Below, one piece after another: positions 1-8,765 of a stretch of DNA of 64,000 nt; within the stretch, counting starts at the first letter, position 1; the number at the start of each line of letters is the position of its first letter. A program made the translations under genes and the position numbers. This DNA comes from an uncultured Paracoccaceae bacterium (GTDB lineage Bacteria; Pseudomonadota; Alphaproteobacteria; Rhodobacterales; Rhodobacteraceae), in contig CANLSM010000003.1 of NCBI GenBank assembly GCA_947493745.1, forward strand, positions 248,001 to 312,000. Reading direction: 5' to 3'. The notes beneath the pieces are model-generated. The model was not told the DNA's origin. It made no database searches and saw only the letters and a program-made list of their open reading frames with translations.

Positions 1-671
1 GCCAGCGTGATGTTCTGATAGCCGTCGCGGGAAATCTCGATCAGACGCTGCACCACTGCCTCGGGGGAGGGGAGCCAGATCGGCTCCATCTGCAGCCCCT
101 TGTTCGGAGCGAATGAAAGTGTGCCCTTGGCGGTCATCGAGACCCGGCCGTCGGCCAGCTTCAGGAATTCGCCGGGCGCTATAGGATTGCCGTCCACGGC
201 CGTGATCTCATAGGCGTCCTCCCGTCCGCCTTCGTCATTGTTTTTGACGCGGATAAGTTTGGACCGCCATGCGCCCAGAGCGGCGGCATCGTTCTTTGCA
301 AAGCCATCGCCCTCGTCGATCTCGGGCGGTGCCTCCGACTCGCCAACGTTCTGGACGTTGACAAAGACCGTCGCCTCATCGGTCTCGCCGGCGGCATTCT
401 TGGCTGTGTAGGTGAAGGACGTTTGCCCGATGAAGGGGCCGGGCACGTGGATCGGCGTGATGACCGATCCCGTGAACGCGCCCCAGATCAGAAAGATCAC
501 AGCGACCGAGATGATCGAGGCGGGGCGGTTCGCGGTGATCGCACTCTCGTCGCCGAAGGTCACCGTCTTGCGGTTGTTGAAGCTGTCGGTTTTCTCGCGC
601 GAGGCTGACCATTTGGCCCAGGCAAACCATGCGAGGGCGAAGATGACGACGTAAATCAGAAAAATCAGCAT
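1..671 (-). CDS. tauC: Taurine-type ABC transporter permease (TauC-like), 3' truncated by window edge
   Basis: Inner-membrane permease subunit of a taurine/sulfonate importer; only the first 223 residues are inside the window. It starts at an ATG 3 bases after the ATPase stop, so it is the last gene of a tauA-tauB-tauC operon. Residues 2-19 and about 52-66 are hydrophobic segments. Residues about 80-192 are not typical of TauC: this stretch resembles the bacterial cadherin/Ig-type module with a KNND, ITAVDGNPIAPG and KGTLSFAPNKG pattern. The usual TauC start region resumes at about residue 199 with LPSPEAVVQRL. The permease core and its EAA loop lie outside the window, so the assignment rests on the operon and this short match. 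Confidence 0.78.
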   Translation of the reverse strand, partial: MLIFLIYVVIFALAWFAWAKWSASREKTDSFNNRKTVTFGDESAITANRPASIISVAVIFLIWGAFTGSVITPIHVPGPFIGQTSFTYTAKNAAGETDEATVFVNVQNVGESEAPPEIDEGDGFAKNDAAALGAWRSKLIRVKNNDEGGREDAYEITAVDGNPIAPGEFLKLADGRVSMTAKGTLSFAPNKGLQMEPIWLPSPEAVVQRLIEISRDGYQNITL

Positions 672-674
672 GTC

Positions 675-1475
675 TTATCCCTCTGCCCGGCCCATGATTT
701 CTTCTTCCATCTCCCAGATCATCGAGAGAATTTCCTCACGCTTCGGTCCGTAATCCGCGTGTTTCTTGACCTCACGCAGATCGGCGCCGACGCCCATCTC
801 GGCGAAAGGCAGGCGATATTCGCGGTGGATGCGTCCGGGACGCGGCGCCATGACGAGCAGACGCTCGCCCAGAAGCAGGGCTTCCTCGACCGAATGGGTG
901 ATCAGAACGATGGTTTTGCCGGTCTCTTTCCAGATTTCCAGAACAAGGCTTTGCATCTTCTCGCGGGTCAGCGCATCAAGCGCGCCAAGCGGCTCGTCCA
1001 TCAGGATGACGTCGGGATCGTTTGCCAGACAGCGGGCCAGCGCGACGCGCTGCTGCATGCCGCCTGAAAGCTCGTAGATCATCTTCTGGCCAAAGTCCTG
1101 CAGGCCGACGATGCCAAGCAGACGATCCACGTTTTCCTCGATCTCACGTTCCGGCACGCCCTTCATCCGGGGGCCGAAACCGATATTCTTGCGCACGTTC
1201 ATCCATTCGAACAATGCACCCTGCTGGAACACCATGCCACGCTCGGGGCTGGGGCCCGTCACTAGATCTTCGCCCAGATGCACAGTGCCGGAGGTCGCAG
1301 CCAGAAAGCCTGCGAGGATGTTGAGAAGTGTGGTCTTGCCACAGCCCGACGGGCCGAGGACAGACATCAACTCGCCTTCCTTCAGCTCCAGATTGATGTT
1401 TTTGAGGGCTTCGACCGAACCGCCATTCGGCAGTTCGAAGATCATTGAGACGTCGGAGATTATCAGGCCGGACAT
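675..1475 (-). CDS. tauB: Taurine-type ABC transporter ATP-binding protein
   Basis: Cytoplasmic ATPase that powers import of taurine or a related sulfonate. The 266-residue protein has a full nucleotide-binding domain: Walker A GPSGCGKTT near residue 42, signature LSGGMQQRVALAR, Walker B VILMDEP followed by the D-loop, and a switch histidine in LITHS. It belongs to the NrtD/SsuB/TauB family. Start chosen at the ATG preceded by GGGAG four bases upstream. It sits between the binding protein and the permease in one minus-strand operon. Substrate is inferred from the binding protein and from the nearby TauR-like regulator. Confidence 0.9.
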   Translation of the reverse strand: MSGLIISDVSMIFELPNGGSVEALKNINLELKEGELMSVLGPSGCGKTTLLNILAGFLAATSGTVHLGEDLVTGPSPERGMVFQQGALFEWMNVRKNIGFGPRMKGVPEREIEENVDRLLGIVGLQDFGQKMIYELSGGMQQRVALARCLANDPDVILMDEPLGALDALTREKMQSLVLEIWKETGKTIVLITHSVEEALLLGERLLVMAPRPGRIHREYRLPFAEMGVGADLREVKKHADYGPKREEILSMIWEMEEEIMGRAEG

Positions 1476-1563
1476 AGCTCTCCCAAGGATTTAGAGGTGT
1501 AAATGAAACAGGACGCGCCCTTGACAACAAGGCCGCGTCCAAACTGTTCAAATCCTTTGGAGA

Positions 1564-2568
1564 TCAGTTGCCTGCGGCGACCGCCTCGAGGAAAGAGCCG
1601 TTCGCGGCACTGTCATAGCTGTCGCGTGCAGCCGGGATTGTACCCTGCTCAACAAAGAAATCGCCGACTTCCTTGAGGAATGTCTGCAAACCGCCACCAA
1701 ACCAGGCATCGCTCAACTGCTCATCCACGGAGGGGAACACGAAACCGGCCAGTGTGGCCTTGGTTGCTTCCTCGTCCATGCCCGCTTCCTTGGCGATCAT
1801 CGGCATCATTGCGTCGGCTTCACCGGCAGCGTAGCGCGCGTTCATCTCGGCGGTTACGGCCAGGAACTTGGTCACAAGCTCAGGGTTTTCCTCGCCGAAC
1901 GATGTCGGGATCACGGTCGCATCAAAGACCTTGATACCCAGTTCTTCCTTCTCGGCACCGGTCAGAAGCACATTGCCATGCTCTTTCATGCGGCGCAGCG
2001 CACCGCCCCAGCCGCACACCATGTCCAGTTCGCCATTGGCAAAGGCTGCTGCGCCATCGGGCGGGGCCATGTCGACGACTTTCATAGTCGATGTATCGAC
2101 GCCGAAATGGTCCATCTGCTTGAGGAAACCGTAATGGGCAGCAGTCCCGATGGGCACGCCCACTTCCTTGCCTTCCAGCTCCTTGGCTGAGGCCGCGTCG
2201 ATCTCAAGCTCTTCGCGCACGACGCAGTTGTCGTTCTCGGAATAGCTCACGGCTACGTCGACCACCTGCAGATCCTGACCTGCGGAGGCGGCGACCACGA
2301 AGGGCGGAATGCCCTGGCTGAACGAGATCTGGACATCGCCCGAGGCCATTGCGGCGGACATCGCCGTACCTGCATCGAAGGCAACCCAGTTGACCTTGAC
2401 GCCGAGCGCTTCTTCATAAGCCTGAGTGGCCTGTGCGAACTGGTTTGGCGTCGGCCACTCCAGGAAATAGGCAACTGTGATTTCGTCAAGATGGCCGTCT
2501 GCCATCGCAGTGGGCGCGATAAGTGCGAGGCCGGTGGTCACAGCGCTCAGTGTTTTGGTGAATTTCAT
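1564..2568 (-). CDS. tauA: Taurine-type ABC transporter substrate-binding protein
   Basis: Periplasmic binding protein of 334 residues. The start is the ATG at MKFTKTLSAVTTGL, which gives a clean signal peptide ending at PTAMADG and has AGGGAG upstream; an in-frame start 40 codons earlier would hide the signal peptide. The mature N-terminus (ITVAYFLEWPTPNQFAQA) and the GDVQISFSQGIPPFVVAAS stretch match the Rhodobacterales TauA type, a family distantly related to E. coli TauA. First gene of the tauABC operon. Taurine is the likely ligand; other sulfonates or short omega-amino acids cannot be excluded. Confidence 0.86.
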   Translation of the reverse strand: MKFTKTLSAVTTGLALIAPTAMADGHLDEITVAYFLEWPTPNQFAQATQAYEEALGVKVNWVAFDAGTAMSAAMASGDVQISFSQGIPPFVVAASAGQDLQVVDVAVSYSENDNCVVREELEIDAASAKELEGKEVGVPIGTAAHYGFLKQMDHFGVDTSTMKVVDMAPPDGAAAFANGELDMVCGWGGALRRMKEHGNVLLTGAEKEELGIKVFDATVIPTSFGEENPELVTKFLAVTAEMNARYAAGEADAMMPMIAKEAGMDEEATKATLAGFVFPSVDEQLSDAWFGGGLQTFLKEVGDFFVEQGTIPAARDSYDSAANGSFLEAVAAGN

Positions 2569-2849
2569 CGTCCGAAGGACTCCCTGATTAATGTTTTGCC
2601 AGAAGGCGTGCCGCTGTCGGCATCTTTGTTTTCGGCATTCAACAGTGTTGCCGGATTCGAACAATTTTACAATGTTCAACCTTCTCACCGCGCCGAAGTG
2701 TCGGGACTTTGCGGCGCATGATGATCCAGCCGATAGGACCAGTCAGAAGTTTGGATAGAGCCAGTTTTGGAGGGCGACCACCGAAATTGCGGGATTGTTT
2801 GCCGCCCGAGAGGATCCTGCATCGGCGTTAGGCTGACGGTCCCAGCCCA

Positions 2850-4952
2850 CTATCGGGATGGGCCGGCGCGCGAAATCGCGCCCAATACCTCGTCGCTCGT
2901 GAGAAGCTCCGACAACAGGATGCCCTCCGGCGCAGACGGGCCATAGACGATGTTGAAGGGGATGCCGAACCGGCCGTAGCTTTCGAGATATCTCGATATC
3001 CCGGGGTCTGGTCGGGTCCAGTCTGCTCGCATGGCTATGATGCCCTCACCACTCAGAGCTGTGACCACCGGATCCCGATCCAGCACGAGTGTCTTGTTGA
3101 CCTTGCAGGTCAGGCACCAGTCGGCGGTCACATCGACAATCACCGTCTGCCCGCTTGAGACCAGGCGACCGATCTGAGAGCGGTCAAAGGTAACCCATGC
3201 AGCGCCCGAGACCGGTTTGCCGACAGGGGCCGGATTGAAGGCCAGAGGGGCCAGAACGCTCGCGCCGAGAAGCACGGTCACCAAAGCGGGCCGCAGGCGG
3301 TCGGGCAGGGACCGGCCCGCGACGATCACCGCTGTGGCCGCTGCCAGCAGCACGCAGACCAGAATTGTCGTTCTGGTTCCGACCAATCCATGCAGAATGA
3401 AAAGCATCCAGACCGCCGTCAGGGCCAGCAACAGGCCGAGGATTGTCTTGAGGATCAGCATCCAGCGGCCCGGTTTGGGCAACCGACGGATCATTCCGGG
3501 CCAGATGGCGACGATCAGGTATGGAAGTGCGAGGCCGAGGCCGAGACTTGTGAAGATCAGGAAGATATCGACGCCGCGCCCAGCCAGCGCAAAGGCGACG
3601 GCCGTTCCCAGCAACGGGGCCGAGCAGGGGGTTGCCAGCACTGCTGCGAAAGCACCTGTTGCAAAGTCACCTGCATAGCCGGGCCGGGTTTCGGCATCAG
3701 CCAGCGTCGATGTCCAGGACTGCGGCAGGGTGATCTCGAAAAAGCCAAGGAGATTGACCGCAAAGAGCAGCAGAATCCCGATCATCAGACTGAGGAAAAC
3801 CGGATTCTGGAACTGAAGCCCCCAGCCGACGGAATGACCGGTTGCGCGTGCAACAAGGGTCGCGAGCGCCAATAGCCACATGAAACCGACCACGCCTAGG
3901 GCCGAGACGATGAAGCCGCGCCTGACCCGCTCCGGACTTTGATCCGCAGCCTTGAGTGCCGAGGTAAGCTTTATCGACAACACCGGCAGGACGCAGGGCA
4001 TCGCGTTGAGGATGATCCCGCCCAGAAACGCCAATCCGATGATCCAAAGCAGGTGGGCCAGATCGGGGCCCTGGGTATCCGGACGATAAGGAGCCTCGGG
4101 AGCAACACCGGTCAGTTGAATGTTGCTGAGTGTCGTGTTCATCGCGGCATCGGTAACGGTGATCCGGAATGGCGCCGAGGCGTCGCGTGCCAGCACCGGC
4201 AATTGCGCCCAAAGCTGCTTTCCATCGGCGCTCAGCCTGATATCGGGCGTGCCGAAGGCGCTCTCCGGTCCCATTTCGGGGAAGATATCGGGAGTCTCGA
4301 ACGGGACGCTGCCGTGTAGCGAAACCGTCAGGCTTGCGCCATCATCAGACAGGTAGGCTGCCTTAAGTGTTACGCCGTTTGCATCCCCGTCATCGGGTAT
4401 CTGCGCGGCGTAGCTGGCGATCCGGTCGGCTTCTGCCATGTCCAGACCAGCGCCTTGCGGAACATCGAGACGAAGCTCGAAAGTCTCGGGAATACAGATC
4501 TCCTTGCAGAGAAGCAGATTGACCTTTGCTGTCAGATCTGCCGGTCGTCCGGCCTCTTGCAGTTGCAGATTGATGGGAAAGACGACCTCGTCGAGATAGC
4601 CTGCATTCTCGATCCCGAAGGCCCTGAACCGGGTCGGGGCGGGCCACATGAATTGCGCATCGGCCAGATTGGTTGAGCCCTGCCAGTCGATCTCGGGTGG
4701 AAATCCGACCTCTCCGGGGGTGCGCCAATAGGTTTTCCACCCCTCGGCAAGTGTCAGATGCAGACCCGCCGACAAAAATACTGAGGAGACCCCCACGCCG
4801 TTTTCCGCCGTGATCAGCCGCGCGGTCATCTGCTCAGTCCGGTGCATGTCCGAGCTGGCCGGAACCGCGGCAGTTGCAACTCCGCAAAGCAGCAGGACGC
4901 CAGCCGCGAGGCGGATGGCGAGGCCTTTTGCATCAAGCAAGATCTGCATCAT
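2850..4952 (-). CDS. DsbD/ScsB-like cytochrome c biogenesis-type thiol:disulfide interchange protein
   Basis: Inner-membrane electron conduit that passes reducing power from cytoplasmic thioredoxin to periplasmic thiol proteins. The 700-residue protein has a signal peptide, an N-terminal periplasmic beta domain (about residues 35-290) with a CKEIC motif, a central eight-helix domain holding the paired cysteine motifs NAMPCVLPVLSIKL and ATPCSAPLLG, and a C-terminal thioredoxin-fold domain with WCLTC at about residues 613-617. This order fits the ScsB branch of the DsbD family. Two ATGs are adjacent at the start. The gap to the upstream regulator is about 130 bases, so it probably has its own promoter. 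Its link to the flanking taurine genes is unclear. Confidence 0.88.
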   Translation of the reverse strand: MMQILLDAKGLAIRLAAGVLLLCGVATAAVPASSDMHRTEQMTARLITAENGVGVSSVFLSAGLHLTLAEGWKTYWRTPGEVGFPPEIDWQGSTNLADAQFMWPAPTRFRAFGIENAGYLDEVVFPINLQLQEAGRPADLTAKVNLLLCKEICIPETFELRLDVPQGAGLDMAEADRIASYAAQIPDDGDANGVTLKAAYLSDDGASLTVSLHGSVPFETPDIFPEMGPESAFGTPDIRLSADGKQLWAQLPVLARDASAPFRITVTDAAMNTTLSNIQLTGVAPEAPYRPDTQGPDLAHLLWIIGLAFLGGIILNAMPCVLPVLSIKLTSALKAADQSPERVRRGFIVSALGVVGFMWLLALATLVARATGHSVGWGLQFQNPVFLSLMIGILLLFAVNLLGFFEITLPQSWTSTLADAETRPGYAGDFATGAFAAVLATPCSAPLLGTAVAFALAGRGVDIFLIFTSLGLGLALPYLIVAIWPGMIRRLPKPGRWMLILKTILGLLLALTAVWMLFILHGLVGTRTTILVCVLLAAATAVIVAGRSLPDRLRPALVTVLLGASVLAPLAFNPAPVGKPVSGAAWVTFDRSQIGRLVSSGQTVIVDVTADWCLTCKVNKTLVLDRDPVVTALSGEGIIAMRADWTRPDPGISRYLESYGRFGIPFNIVYGPSAPEGILLSELLTSDEVLGAISRAGPSR

Positions 4953-5080
4953 TCGGGTCTGTTGCCTCGGTCAGTGTTCATCGCTGCCTGCAAGGTGCCG
5001 ACTGCAAACACTTACGCGGATGGGGTGCGGAATGCAGCCCTCCTCAAGCCCTTGTGAAAGGGATTTCAGGTCGCTCTTGT

Positions 5081-6544
5081 TCACATCTCCGCCAGTCGTT
5101 TGGCGACCAGAGCGGTTCCGTCGGCAATCCTGGCTCTGTTGATGGACGAATAGGCCAGACGGTAAAAGTTTCTCGGCGCGTCGACGGGATCGAAGAACGG
5201 GCTTCCGGGTTCGATGATGACCCCGTCGCCAAGCAGGATATCGGCAAGCTGCTCGGTATCGACATGCTCGGGCGCGCGCATCCAGAAACTGGTGCCCCCA
5301 AAGATCGAGCTGTGGACCGGGGAAAGCCCGTGATGCTCGATGGCCGCCGCCATCACCTTGCGCCTTTCAGCAAAGGTGTCGCGCATCCGTTTGACCAGCG
5401 TGTCATAATGCCCGCGCGCCAGGAAATAGGCTGTCGTGCGCTGGATATGCCCCGGTGGATGGCGGAGTTGCACGGACCTCAGCGCACGTGCTTCGCGGAT
5501 CAGCGGCTCGGGGCCGACGAGATATCCAAGCCGCAGCCCCGGAAACAGCGACTTGGAGAAGCTGCCGACATAGATCACGCGGCCATGCCGGTCGATGGAT
5601 TTCAGGGCAGGACTTGGTGGTTTGAGAAACGACATCTCGAACTCGTAGTCATCCTCGACGATCAGGAAGTCGTCCGCCTCGGCCCGGTCGAGGAGCTCGC
5701 GACGGCGCCCCATCGGCATTGTCACCGTGGTGGGTGCGTGATGGGACGGGGTCACGAACACGGCGGCAATGTCGGGGGGCAGGTCGCCGGGCGGCAGACC
5801 GTCCTTGTCCACCTGAACCGCATGGGTCCGACAGCCTGACTGTCTCAGGATTGCTCTTATTCCTGGATAGCCAGGCGTCTCAAATGCGGCCTTGCGCTCC
5901 GGGCTCAGAAGCAGTTGCACCACGAACCAGAGCGCGTTCTGTGCACCGATGGTGATCAGGATCTCTTCCGGCTTGGCGTTGATGCCGCGCCGGGGCAGGG
6001 TCTGGCGAACGATGAAATCGATCAGATGCGGGTCGTCCTTTGCTGCCATATCGCTGATCAGACTGTCGATATCTCGCAGACCAAGCGCCTGATGGGCACA
6101 GGCCCGCCATGAGGAATGATTGAAAAGGGTGGGATCGCTTTGTCCGTATATGAACGGATAGGGGTATTTGCGCCAGTTCTGGATCTTGGGCACCAGCCGG
6201 GTATCACTGTAGGTCCGTTGCAGAAATCTGCTCCAGTTGACGGTGTCCTTGGACTGGATCGCACCGCTTGCGGAGAGTTCGGGCTGGGGCGCCGTCTCGG
6301 CCACGAAATAGCCCGACCTGTCGCGGCTATCGAGATACCCATCGGCCACGAGGTCCTGATAGGCAAGTGTCACGGTGATCCGGCTGATGCCCAGATGCTG
6401 TGACAGCTTGCGGCTGGAGGGCAGGCGATCGCCGATCCGGATCCTGCCTGAAAGAATGGCGCCCGCAACATTCTGCCGGATCTGCGATTGCAAGGAGCCC
6501 TGAAACTCCGGGTCCAGAAAGAATGCATCAGGGGTCAGCAGCAT
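5081..6544 (-). CDS. MocR-family GntR/aminotransferase-like transcriptional regulator, TauR-like
   Basis: Pyridoxal-phosphate-dependent regulator of 487 residues. Residues about 15-85 are a GntR winged helix (IRIGDRLPSSRKLSQHLGISR), followed by a fold-type I aminotransferase domain with the PLP lysine in VIYVGSFSKSLFPGLRLGYL. It is divergent from the aminotransferase gene, the usual arrangement for MocR regulators and their target. The intergenic region carries two direct repeats (CTGGATATAA and CTGGATGTAA) close to the TauR box reported for Rhodobacter capsulatus, recalled as CTGGACTTAA. With tauABC nearby this supports a TauR-like role in taurine, hypotaurine or beta-alanine use. TauR identity is an inference; a PdxR- or GabR-type role is the alternative. 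Confidence 0.82.
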   Translation of the reverse strand: MLLTPDAFFLDPEFQGSLQSQIRQNVAGAILSGRIRIGDRLPSSRKLSQHLGISRITVTLAYQDLVADGYLDSRDRSGYFVAETAPQPELSASGAIQSKDTVNWSRFLQRTYSDTRLVPKIQNWRKYPYPFIYGQSDPTLFNHSSWRACAHQALGLRDIDSLISDMAAKDDPHLIDFIVRQTLPRRGINAKPEEILITIGAQNALWFVVQLLLSPERKAAFETPGYPGIRAILRQSGCRTHAVQVDKDGLPPGDLPPDIAAVFVTPSHHAPTTVTMPMGRRRELLDRAEADDFLIVEDDYEFEMSFLKPPSPALKSIDRHGRVIYVGSFSKSLFPGLRLGYLVGPEPLIREARALRSVQLRHPPGHIQRTTAYFLARGHYDTLVKRMRDTFAERRKVMAAAIEHHGLSPVHSSIFGGTSFWMRAPEHVDTEQLADILLGDGVIIEPGSPFFDPVDAPRNFYRLAYSSINRARIADGTALVAKRLAEM

Positions 6545-6606
6545 TCGACGATCCTGTTTTGAGGGCCATGATTTGCCCTAGAATGGCGCAAAGTCGGTGC
6601 GAAGGG

Positions 6607-6640
6607 AACTGGATATAAATGTGCTGAAAACTGGATGTAA
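6607..6640. promoter_or_regulatory. Direct repeat operator, TauR-box-like
   Basis: AACTGGATATAA at 6607-6618 and AACTGGATGTAA at 6629-6640 are two direct repeats with 22 bases start to start, two helical turns, so both face the same side of the DNA. They lie between the divergent MocR regulator and the aminotransferase. MocR regulators bind direct repeats, and this pair resembles the TauR box. Confidence 0.6.
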
Positions 6641-6700
6641 GCGAAGCATATCGACCCTCCTAGCGTCTGCCATCTGTTTCATGTCTGAGGAGCGACCATC

Positions 6701-8017
6701 ATGGCCTATGACGCACACCCCAATTCGCTGGAAAAACACTGGATGCCGTTCACGGACAATCGCGGCTTCAAGGAAGACCCGCGTCTTGTCGTCGAGGCCA
6801 GCGGTGTTTACGCGACCTCGCATCGCGGCGAGCAGATCATCGACGGCTCAAGCGGCCTCTTTTGCTCGCCTGCGGGGCACTGCCATCCCAAGATCATTGA
6901 AGCCGTGCATCAGCAGATGCAGAAGAACACCTATACGGCGCCTTTCGGGCTCGGCCATCCGGCGAGCTTCCAGCTTGCTGACAAGGTAGCTGCGCTGACA
7001 CCCGACGGGATCGACCATGTGTTCTTCGTGAACTCGGGCTCGGAGGCGATTGATACCGCGCTCAAGATCGTCATGTCCTATCACTCGGCTCGTGGTGAGA
7101 ACCGGCACCGGTTCGTCAGTCGGGAACGGGCCTATCACGGTGTGAACATCGGTGGTGTCAGCCTTTCTGGCATGGTCAACAACCGCCGCACCTTCCCGGT
7201 CGTGATGCCCAACGTGGTGATGATGCGCCACACCTGGACCGGTGACGAGATCAACATCAAGGGCCAGCCCCAACAGGGGCGGGAGTTGGCCGAGGATCTG
7301 GAGCGCGCCTGCCAGACTTATGGCGGCAACACCATTGCAGCATGCTTTGTGGAGCCTGTGGCGGGCTCCACCGGTACGCTCGTGCCGCCCGTCGGTTATC
7401 TGGAGCGGCTGCGCGAGATCTGTGACGCGCATGGCATCCTTCTGGTCTTCGATGAGGTCATCACGGGCTTCGGTCGTCTGGGCACCAACTTTGCGGCTCA
7501 GCGGTTCGGCGTGACGCCCGATATCATGACAATGGCAAAGGCGCTGACCAACGGCTCCATGCCGATGGGGGCAGTGGCCGTACGGGACGAGATCTACGAG
7601 ACCGTGACGGACACTGCGGCACCTGGTGCCATCGAATTCTTCCACGGCTATACCTATTCCGGTCACCCTGCGGCCTGTGCGGCGGGCTTGGCCACGCTTG
7701 AGATCTATGAGGAAGAGGGTCTCTTCCAGCGCTCGGCGGACATGGAAGAGTATTTCGGCGATGCCATGCAGTCGCTTTCCGATCATCCGCTGGTTCGCGA
7801 TGTGCGCACCATCGGTCTGATGGCTGGCGTCGAGGTGTATGCGGATACGGCCCCCGGCAAGCGCGGAACGCAGCTCCAGAAGGACATGTTCTGGAACGGT
7901 ATGCATGTGAAGTTCACCGGCGACAGCGCGATCATGGCACCGATGTTCATCGCCGAGCGTACCCATATCGACGAGATGACGACCAAGTTCCGCAAGACGC
8001 TCGACCAGCATATCTGA
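6701..8017 (+). CDS. Omega-amino acid:pyruvate aminotransferase, class III (BauA/AptA type)
   Basis: PLP enzyme of 438 residues that transfers the amino group of an omega-amino acid (beta-alanine type) to pyruvate, giving alanine and a semialdehyde. The N-terminus EKHWMPFTDNRGFKEDPRLV is typical of beta-alanine:pyruvate transaminases. The cofactor motif FDEVITGFGRLG (Asp251) and Schiff-base lysine Lys280 in MTMAKALTNGS are present. ATG with GAGGAGCGACC upstream. Divergent from the MocR regulator and preceded by a TauR-like direct repeat. The sequence is not of the taurine:pyruvate aminotransferase (Tpa) type; hypotaurine or beta-alanine are the plausible substrates given the context. Confidence 0.88.
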   Translation: MAYDAHPNSLEKHWMPFTDNRGFKEDPRLVVEASGVYATSHRGEQIIDGSSGLFCSPAGHCHPKIIEAVHQQMQKNTYTAPFGLGHPASFQLADKVAALTPDGIDHVFFVNSGSEAIDTALKIVMSYHSARGENRHRFVSRERAYHGVNIGGVSLSGMVNNRRTFPVVMPNVVMMRHTWTGDEINIKGQPQQGRELAEDLERACQTYGGNTIAACFVEPVAGSTGTLVPPVGYLERLREICDAHGILLVFDEVITGFGRLGTNFAAQRFGVTPDIMTMAKALTNGSMPMGAVAVRDEIYETVTDTAAPGAIEFFHGYTYSGHPAACAAGLATLEIYEEEGLFQRSADMEEYFGDAMQSLSDHPLVRDVRTIGLMAGVEVYADTAPGKRGTQLQKDMFWNGMHVKFTGDSAIMAPMFIAERTHIDEMTTKFRKTLDQHI

Positions 8018-8029
8018 CATCTTGACATG

Positions 8030-8058
8030 GCCCGGCGGATCATGTGGTCCTGCCGGGC
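8030..8058 (+). other. Stem-loop before the sulfotransferase start
   Basis: GCCCGGC at 8030-8036 pairs with GCCGGGC at 8052-8058, a perfect 7-bp stem ending one base before the ATG at 8059. There is no T tract, so it is more likely an attenuator or mRNA processing structure than a terminator. Confidence 0.4.
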
Positions 8059-8727
8059 ATGTCCGAGATCTGTTTCCTTCATATCGGCAAGACCGGTGGC
8101 ACGGCGGTGTCCAGCCTGCTGCGCCGCCATCGCAGGAAGGCGGGCCGTACAGATATCCAGATATATCCGCATCGCTATTCGGTCCGCCGCCTCCGTCGCC
8201 TGCGCCCCGATGCGAAACTGGTCTTCTTCGTGCGCGATCCGGTCAGCCGCTTCGTCTCGGGTTATTTCTCGCGCCTGCGTCAGGGCCGCCCGAGATACAA
8301 CGCCGAATGGACCGCAGCCGAGGCCGAAGCCTTCACCCGTTTCCCGGATATCGAGACACTGTGCGCGGCACTGGCGGGATCGAAGGCTGAGCGGGACGCG
8401 GCAGAGGCCGCCATTCAGGCAATCCAGCATACCCGTCTCGACTATCCGCATTATCTCGGGTCGACTGATGTGCTTGAAAAGGCCAAAGCGCATATTCTGA
8501 TGATCGGGAACCAGACCGACTTCGGGCGCGATGTCGGGCGGCTGAAAGACCTTCTGAACATCCCGCCTGAACTCGATATTCCACGAGATCCGGTGAAGGC
8601 GCACCGGAATGCGTATCCTGAAGGTTTCACACTTTCAGCGGAGGCTGACGCGATCCTGCACACGCGGTTGGCCGCGGACTACGAGCTATATGACTGGTGC
8701 CGGAACTTCAGCAATTCTCGTGGCTAG
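8059..8727 (+). CDS. Sulfotransferase family protein
   Basis: Likely a PAPS-dependent sulfotransferase of the type 2 family, 222 residues. The N-terminus CFLHIGKTGGTAVSSLLRRH is the 5'-phosphosulfate-binding P-loop, and FFVRDPVSRFVSGYF is the 3'-phosphate-binding strand-helix with the conserved Arg and Ser. The protein is short compared with most family members (about 230-300). The start is uncertain: ATG 8059 puts the P-loop eight residues in; an earlier ATG at 8044 adds five residues but lies inside a hairpin loop. It follows the aminotransferase by about 40 bases and could be co-transcribed. The acceptor substrate is unknown. Confidence 0.75.
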   Translation: MSEICFLHIGKTGGTAVSSLLRRHRRKAGRTDIQIYPHRYSVRRLRRLRPDAKLVFFVRDPVSRFVSGYFSRLRQGRPRYNAEWTAAEAEAFTRFPDIETLCAALAGSKAERDAAEAAIQAIQHTRLDYPHYLGSTDVLEKAKAHILMIGNQTDFGRDVGRLKDLLNIPPELDIPRDPVKAHRNAYPEGFTLSAEADAILHTRLAADYELYDWCRNFSNSRG

Positions 8728-8765
8728 GAGGCACGAAACAGCTTTCAGTCATGCTTGGCGAAACG

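Noticed and set aside
2569-2849. TauR-like boxes upstream of tauA
   Set aside because: CTGGTCCTAT and CTGGATCATC on the minus strand are only 13 bases apart and match poorly; not enough to call an operator.
6848-8020. Long minus-strand ORF over the aminotransferase
   Set aside because: Antisense shadow of a well supported class III aminotransferase.
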